From assembly GCA_022829145.1 (NCBI GenBank), contig CM040741.1:50872180-50936179 (forward strand): a stretch of 64,000 nucleotides of DNA, written 5' to 3'. Positions 37,450 to 64,000 of this stretch are shown piece by piece. Source of the stretch: Albula goreensis (lineage: Eukaryota > Chordata > Actinopteri > Albuliformes > Albulidae). The notes beneath the pieces were generated by a model, which was not told the origin of the DNA, did not search any database, and saw only the letters and a program-made list of their open reading frames with translations. A program made the position numbers and the translations under genes. Numbering within the stretch: the first letter of the stretch is position 1; every line of letters begins with the position of its first letter.

Positions 37450-37546
37450 CAGAATCAAAGGAACCCGCAGCACCTACGCTTAGTAGGCTGTCTTTGTTTT
37501 CTATGACAGGAATCTTGTAAAACGGCCTCAAATTGCCACTCGGAGC
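37450..37546 (-). CDS. Candidate upstream alternative exon (exon B) of tacc1
   Basis: A good acceptor (TTTTTTCCTCATACATTTAAG) precedes 97 nt, followed by a strong GTAAGT donor. Only one frame is open, reading APSGNLRPFYKIPVIENKDS and ending SFDS in phase 1. Phase 1 is what tacc1 exon 3 accepts, so a transcript starting upstream could skip exons 1 and 2. I do not recognise the peptide. It may instead be an untranslated 5' exon. Confidence 0.45.
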
Positions 37547-37649
37547 CTTAAATGTATGAGGAAAAAAGTTTAAGAGAGAATGTTTAAACTTTAATTTGCA
37601 CTATGCTAATTTCCATACATCTGGGTTTAAATACAATTCTGGTGGAAAA

Positions 37650-39150
37650 TATATCATACGGTCAGTGAAGCGCGATGTTAGTCTACACCCTACAGGTCCA
37701 GCTGATGTCCAACACCACACCTCATACACTCATAGTGCAGACGCGTCACTCCCCCGCATGGAGACACAACACCACGGTATGACAATGAAAGGGTCTTGGT
37801 CTGTCTGTAATTATAGGCAGCTTTCTGGCGCATCACCCAAACCCCGTAGTGAACAAAGCGATATGTCTGAGTCGAAAAGTGTAGCTTACAATAACTTCGT
37901 TGCTGTCACATAATTCTTAGAAAATTATACAAGCTTCATAATTGCTCTAGTGACCGAACAATCGCGCCTTTCGGTCACTCTCCCACTTAGAAGAACCATG
38001 GTGACCCAGCGATATCCGCCCACGAAGGGCGAGAATCCTGTGGATACGCATTCCTTGCACATTTTCCACTTCATATTTTTCCCTTCAAACAGAGACGTGT
38101 AATCATAAATAATGCATTGCATACACTTCTCTGAGATATGTTCCACTACTACACACAATAAATGATTCCGATTTTCCTGCGTATCAATATCTACATTTAT
38201 TTCAAGCAAAGAATTACGTAGACCCTCGTGTTGTGAGAGCTGCCAGATGTCAGGCGGCAACAGCTTTGAGGGCGACAAGCAAGGAACAAAATATATTCTA
38301 CTCGAGTAGATTTGCGCGCATATTAAACATTTCTTATGCACTAGGCCTACTCATAAAGCATATTTTGTGATGACAGCTCATTTTTGTGTTTCCCTTTATG
38401 ACAGCTATCAGCATACTAGCTATAGGCTACATCATGTTAACATTAAAGATGGGCGTGATCCAACTGGTCTGCAAGCTAAAATACAACATACATCTAAGTC
38501 ACAACTGAAGCAATGACAAAAACGTACAATGTTCCTGTATATTAGCTAATATGAAAGAAGGTTACACATGGTGCGAAGAGTAGACTAGGTTATAAGCATT
38601 TGATCCATACGGTTAATCTGTATGACGGGACCGCTCTAAATATTCTTTAAGAAAGAACAAAAGAATTCACTTGGAAATGTTAAAACTGTTCATACCGTTG
38701 TTTTTCTCAATTTCCAAACTTTCCCCAGTAGACGTCGCGGAATACTGCTGTAGACACTCCCTGGCGAGAGCTGCAGCTGTTTGTTTAATCCAGGAAAATT
38801 TGCTCGTAAACTCCACACAAATAAAGTTAGGTTAACAATCACATAATAACAGATGTAGGCTACTGCCAACTATATTTTCTGGAAAGCACAAGACCACATC
38901 TCTTCTTCCCTTGCTTCGTTAGGATGGATTTATGAGAGGAAGGGAGTGAAGTCAATGCCCCCTTTTCAAAGGAAAAGGATGTTTTGTAATAAGTGTGGCG
39001 TATTCCCGTCGGATAAAAAGGAAATGAATGAACTCTAGCGGTCTGTGTATGTCAGGAATGCGTCTTAAAGAGAACGCTTGTCTTCAATCACGCGACAAAC
39101 TGTCCAGTTCTTAGGAAAATGTAGGATACTTCTGTAGTCTGTAGTGTAAG
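37650..39150. promoter_or_regulatory. CpG-enriched block, candidate promoter
   Basis: CpG dinucleotides (such as GACGTCGCGG, CAATCGCGCC, GACGCGTC, CACGCGACAA) are clearly denser here than in the CpG-poor flanks. The block surrounds candidate exon A. It may be the promoter of an upstream tacc1 transcript. It also contains a 138-codon minus-strand ORF (37925-38341) of unknown meaning. Confidence 0.4.
38696..38869 (-). other. Candidate upstream first exon (exon A) with GTATGA donor
   Basis: A donor (AACAACG then GTATGA) lies at 38696/38695 on the minus strand. The frame that enters the donor in phase 0 is open for 58 codons back to a TAG at 38870-38872, matching the phase 0 entry of exon B. No in-frame ATG is present, so it is either 5'UTR or continues into another exon. 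Start of transcription not determined. Confidence 0.3.
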
Positions 39151-39199
39151 TTTATCTCTAGTCTATTCTGCGCAGCCTTCTTAAAATAAATATGTCAAT

Positions 39200-41576
39200 A
39201 AGTAGACATTTAAACGTTTTCGATTACATGTTTTTCAAATGGAAAAAGTTAGGTGAATGTAGGCTAATTCAGAAGATGAGAGGCAATTGACACCACGCCA
39301 CGAGTGAAAAATGGCAAGTACGCATTGTTTACGTAAATATTTAATATGTGAGAAATAGGCATACAGCTGAAAACAATCCGAGATCATAAAACGTAAGCAC
39401 ATACCCGTTTTACAAGATATGTAGGCCTATTTATTCTTATTTTACTGCTTACCTAGTAAATGTGCATGTTTGTACATATGTACATATGCTGAAGTTTTTT
39501 TTTTTTTTTAAATGAATTGACCATGTAAAGTACCAGGATGAAGGATGCAAGGGCAAGACTTCAAACCAAGTGAGACAGCCTGCCTCTTGCGCCGCCTCTG
39601 CTGCATCAATAACATTATCATCGCCTACAGTTGTATGTGCTGTTGCCCAATGCTGTTCAACCTCTACATGTGTCAGTTACAGTAGATAGGTTGTTATTAA
39701 AAATGGAAAGTGGATTAGTTTAGGTTTGTCGTTTGATTTATTTTATTTTTGCATCACAAGGCGCGATATCGCAATCGCAGTGTTCATTATGCGAGCTAGC
39801 CTCGTTTAGACTGCATTTCTTACTGCAGGCTTAGCTATTTAAGATCAATTTTCTCATTACCTGGTGTGTCTTCATGAACAAGGTAGAAAATCATTGTCCG
39901 TTAGTCCTGTCTTCGACCGAATCTTACGGTAGGTTATTTAGGCCTCACCTCAACACTTTTAATTTTTTCCACAAACCTAGCACATTTAGGTACCCCATCT
40001 ACACAGAATCTAATAATAAGCATTGCATTGCCAAAACAAATGTTACAGTTAAATATTTCATGTTTTTGTGTATCTCCGTAACTCACTTCCTGGTTGTTTA
40101 CAACCTAATGTAACCACGGTCCCTTTATATTCGTGGTCCAATTTAGCAACGTTTCACTGGTGTAGGATTACACTGAAAAAACATATTCAGCCAGGATCTT
40201 CTTACATGAAAAATAGATATTAAATAAACCAAACTTATTTTATATGAATTGAGAAGCAAAATGATAAATACCCTGTTGTAAAATTCCTTGTTCCTTAAGG
40301 CTGTTGGAGGTAGTTTTCCAGGTTGTTTCATGAAATATATGGAAATGAATTAGAAGTTTGGATGAGGCCTAAATGACAAGATTGTGATTTGCGAACAGAG
40401 AACGATTCAGATACACGTAGGTTAATACCAAAGTGAAATGCCCGTAAAATCCCAAATAGCACTGTGTACAGTGTTAAGGCAAGACCCTCGTTCAAATTAT
40501 GGCATTTTAAGAATGGTAAAGCATGATAGTATTTCTGTTTAATGATAGCCTTTTAGCATCAGCGCTGTGAATGACTGTTTTTAGATAATCAAATAAAAAG
40601 TAGGCTACAGCGATCTAAAATGGGAGGAATATACAAAGAAGTGAATCATTTTATGATTTAAAATATTATCATTGCTTTCTCGTGTTTTTAGGCTACATTG
40701 TGTTAGGCTTATGCACTCACTGTGAGAGGGTATTATTAACAAAACAGCAGTAATCCCAATCAAAAAACTCAACTGATTGATGCATGAAGAAGTTCAAATC
40801 TGGGTGACAAAATGTTTACACCAAATTAGGTTAAAAAAAAATACTATAATATGGGGGTGGAATCAGAAAAATGATGAGCTATATTTGATTAATCTGATGT
40901 AAAGTTGTGTTTAACATAATTATACTTACACAGATGAAACTCTGGTATTTGATGCATTTGGTAGATGCCTCTTTATTGGCACATACAAAGTCATTTTATT
41001 TACACAAACATTTATATACATGTTCTTTCATTGCAAAGACTTGGTGCATTCTCTTAAACAAAAGGTCAATGTACATGGCTCTTAAATAATTAAATAATAA
41101 ATTAATAAATACAATAAATTAATGAACAAATTATCTTCTGTATATCCGGTTATAACCCTCCCCCACCCCCACCCCCCACCACCACCACCACCACCACCAC
41201 CACCACCAAAAAAAAAGAAAGAAAAAGAAAAGCATGTGGCCAGAAATGACCTTTTCCAAGCCATTATAAACATAATAAGATCAACTCTAATATCCACTAA
41301 AACAAACCATTCTATATTTACATTGCATTTAAAATGTTTGCTCTGTGAGCTAAATCAAGATGTGCAAAATGTGTATTGTGCATAATCATTCAGCATACAC
41401 AACCAATCAATAATGAATGTGAATATCAATAAATAAACATGCATATTTTTAGTAGGAAACATGAATGAAAATGAAAAGTTCCTCAGGACCAACACAGATA
41501 GGATATTGAAAATATTTTAGAATGCTGCTGAAGCCGTTTTTACATCCTATGTTTGCAATTCAGTAAAGGAATACCA
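39200..41576. other. Intergenic region between tacc1 5' end and grin1 3' end
   Basis: AT-rich sequence with no supported gene on either strand. It holds a short T run near 39487-39509 and the ACC/GGT simple repeat at 41157-41218. Confidence 0.6.
41157..41218. repeat. C-rich tract with (ACC)n and poly-A
   Basis: The plus strand has CCCCCACCCCC followed by about eleven CCA units and a short A run. The minus strand is (TGG)n plus G runs. Confidence 0.95.
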
Positions 41577-43716
41577 TTTATTTTGTAATTCCCACTTTTG
41601 GTCTTGAGGGGCAACCAAAACCAAACTCCAGTTTCCAGATACACGCATACCTCATTACACACATCTCCAAACAAATTAACCAGGTCTGATACCTTTAGAA
41701 AATATTTCAGAGCTAGTGCTTCATATATATTTATAAAGCAAACAAAGCAAAATGCATTCAGATTCTTTAAAACATTTATAGTCATACATTTCACATTCGT
41801 TCTCATAGGAATGACATATCGAAGTCCCAATGTTAAAGTGCTGCACAGTGTTTCTATATTCTAAGGTGTAGTGGTCCATTGTAGGGAATGGTGTGCATTA
41901 GGTAGTCTTATATGCAGCGACTGAAAGGTTTCTCAGCTCCAGAGCTTGGGAAACGGCCTGTTTTTCATCTAACCAGGAATGCAGTGTGAACTAAGCTGGA
42001 AAATCCACCCACACTCATTTCATGCAAAAAAAAGGATTGGAATGGCTAAAAAAGGTGTTTCCTTATGTTGTCTTTTTTTTACATGAAAGATATCCAAGTG
42101 CTGGTTGGATGTAAAACCTGGCCCTTTGATGCACCTTGGGAACTGGAGCTGAGAAAGATGGCATTTGATTGGTCAGAGAGAGAGGGGTGGCCAAAAGAGC
42201 AGAACTGGCTGAGGTGCACCAGAATCTTAAAACTAAACAGACTCTGTTACAAAATTCACAATATTCTGAATCATACTGGATACTAATACATATATACATA
42301 TACTGCAGTCCACTGAATGATATTATGATGCGGTGGGAGAGTGGGGCTTCGTGAACACCAGAGGAGGTGAAGCTATTGTGTGCTGTCAATGACCTACTGT
42401 TTAAAGGAGTGTTTTTTTAGCGTTGATGGAGAGCAGTTGTTTGTTAGGCTGAGATGGATCAGTGATTGGCAGTGCACAGTAGCTCCACCCAGGTGTTTCT
42501 TGAAGCCCCACTCTCCCATCACAGAAGCTATCAGAAGTCTGTTAACATTGCCAGTTCTCTGTGGCCAAGGCAGGCATGAGCAGCCATGTTGAGCATGTCC
42601 AACAAAATCTACAGAGGGTTTGTACCAAGTTACAGGAAACACAATAAAACTGCTAAAACTTACAAACTGATTACTTTTCTTAAGACCCCCTTTAGGAGAG
42701 CGAATTACCCTGGTTTTGCAGGGGGGAAACTACTTCAAAAGATGACCTTGCATGCTGCGTAGACACTCAGTAAAGGTCACATTCTAAATAACAAATACAT
42801 AATACACCAAGAGACAATGCCGTTGAAGAGGAAGCAATGACTACGCTATACTGGATGAACAGTTAAAGAAACTACAAACAGAGGAAATATAAATATTGTA
42901 GAGCTCCACAAGCAAATGAGCTAACTGCAGGTCAAGTGTTAAAACAACAGTATGAACAAAGAATGCACTAAACTTTGATTTGCACCCATGTAACTATGGT
43001 GCTGCATGCTACAACTTTTCCTGCAGTGGTTTACTCGATGATTAATTCATACCATACGCTCACACCCTCAATACTAAAGCTCGACTAACTTCCACAAATA
43101 ACATATCTAATGTATTTAGATATTTGGAGTTTTGAAAAAATAACAGCTATTAGTCTTCAAAATAGTATTATTATTTTAAGTTACCTTAAAATCTACTCAT
43201 GAATAAAGTAGGATCAGGTCTTCCAACTAAGAATTCTAGGAACTGTGTTTTTGTTTATCATACTTGCAAATAATCAAAAACATGTACAAATCTAATGTCC
43301 CATAGATCATAGTTTTTCAATGATGCAATTGTTAGCTTAATGCCTGCACTAAGGAAATCATAAAAGCATAAACAGGAAGGGGATGGAGCAACAGGACAAT
43401 GCAACTGTCCAGTGCAACTGTGCAGCATGATTCAGACTGGGTGTTGATTCGTGGTCTCAGCTAAGTGTAGACTGAGGTTTGGTTACAGCGGCTGCTTCTT
43501 GTATTTAAGTTCCCATGGGTTGGGTGTCCCATGCATGTGTTGTCCCTCATGGACTGGGGAGGGGAGTACAATAAATGTTCAGGAGACATGGATGCGCAAC
43601 CCTGGGTCAATATTACATAGGAGTGTTCACAAACCCCCTCCCTTTCCCACCCCCCTTTTTCTCTTTCTCTTTCCCTCTCTCTCTGGTCCAAACAGGTCTT
43701 TCTCCCTCTCTCTCTT
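41577..43716 (-). other. grin1: Probable grin1 3'UTR
   Basis: Sequence downstream of the grin1 stop with no coding support. The nearest minus-strand AATAAA (plus-strand TTTATT at 41577-41582) is about 2.1 kb after the stop; others lie at 40995-41000 and 40972-40977. The extent is therefore an inference. The first about 70 nt after the stop are GA-rich on the minus strand. Confidence 0.35.
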
Positions 43717-63625
<19,909 letters not shown>

Positions 63626-64000
63626 CTGAGGCCAAAGAGGATAAATTTTACTTGTCAGTAACAGGAGGGAAAATTTTTTAGAAAACTCTACAATGGGTGC
63701 AGCTATGTTGCTATATTTTCAAATCAGGGACCAGACATAGCCTTACTATACACTGCAATGACTGTTTAGTTAATTCACAAGGACTGACAGCACATCTATA
63801 ATTCTACATTATTGGATGTAAGACAGCTAACTAAATCACTAATAATGTTACAGTTCAGCAAGAAAATTGAAATAATTAGATCAATATTGGCCAGGAGATA
63901 GGGGGGTATACATGACCGATGTGTTGTCAACAATGTACCCTTTTCCTTTTTTGCAATCTTGTGTTATTTCTAGATTTATGACTTCAAGATTTTTAAAATA
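63626..64000 (-). other. grin1: grin1 intron, partial
   Basis: No exon is recognised between the acceptor at 63626-63627 and the window edge. The upstream grin1 exons lie beyond 64000. Confidence 0.7.

Overview
This window is vertebrate, almost certainly teleost, genomic DNA. It shows small coding exons with canonical GT-AG introns, long AT-rich noncoding stretches, many CA/TG, GA/CT and GAAA microsatellites, and dispersed repeats of teleost type, including a 5S-rRNA-headed SINE-like element. There are no operons, CRISPR arrays or phage genes. I could not identify the species.

Two protein genes can be reconstructed, both on the minus strand and arranged head to tail. (1) tacc1, transforming acidic coiled-coil protein 1: 13 coding exons from an ATG at 20866 to a stop at 1687-1689. 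All exon phases join, apart from one surplus base in exon 3. The corrected product is about 792 residues, close to the roughly 800 residues of mammalian TACC1. It has the conserved N-terminus, three SDP-type repeats and a complete C-terminal TACC coiled coil. (2) grin1, the obligatory GluN1 subunit of NMDA receptors: the last 14 coding exons (63625 to 43717) encode about 598 residues, from the end of the amino-terminal domain through S1, M1, the pore loop M2, M3, S2, M4 and the C0, C1 and C2-prime tail ending STVV. The 5' exons lie beyond 64000.

Layout: 1-1686 is tacc1 3'UTR and downstream sequence; 1687-20866 is the tacc1 coding region; 20867-37449 is a tacc1 5' region or intron with only repeats and possible regulatory DNA; 37450-38870 holds two candidate upstream tacc1 exons in a CpG-enriched block; 39200-43716 is the intergenic gap plus the grin1 3'UTR; 43717-63625 is grin1; 63626-64000 is a grin1 intron. 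The two proteins have unrelated roles (microtubule and centrosome adaptor; synaptic ion channel), so the adjacency is positional and not a pathway.

No clearly novel biological system was found. The best leads are a one-base frame disruption in tacc1 exon 3, a candidate upstream tacc1 promoter with phase-compatible exons, a long CTTT microsatellite just upstream of the tacc1 exon 2 acceptor, paired POU-type palindromes in a grin1 intron, and several hairpin or foldback elements.
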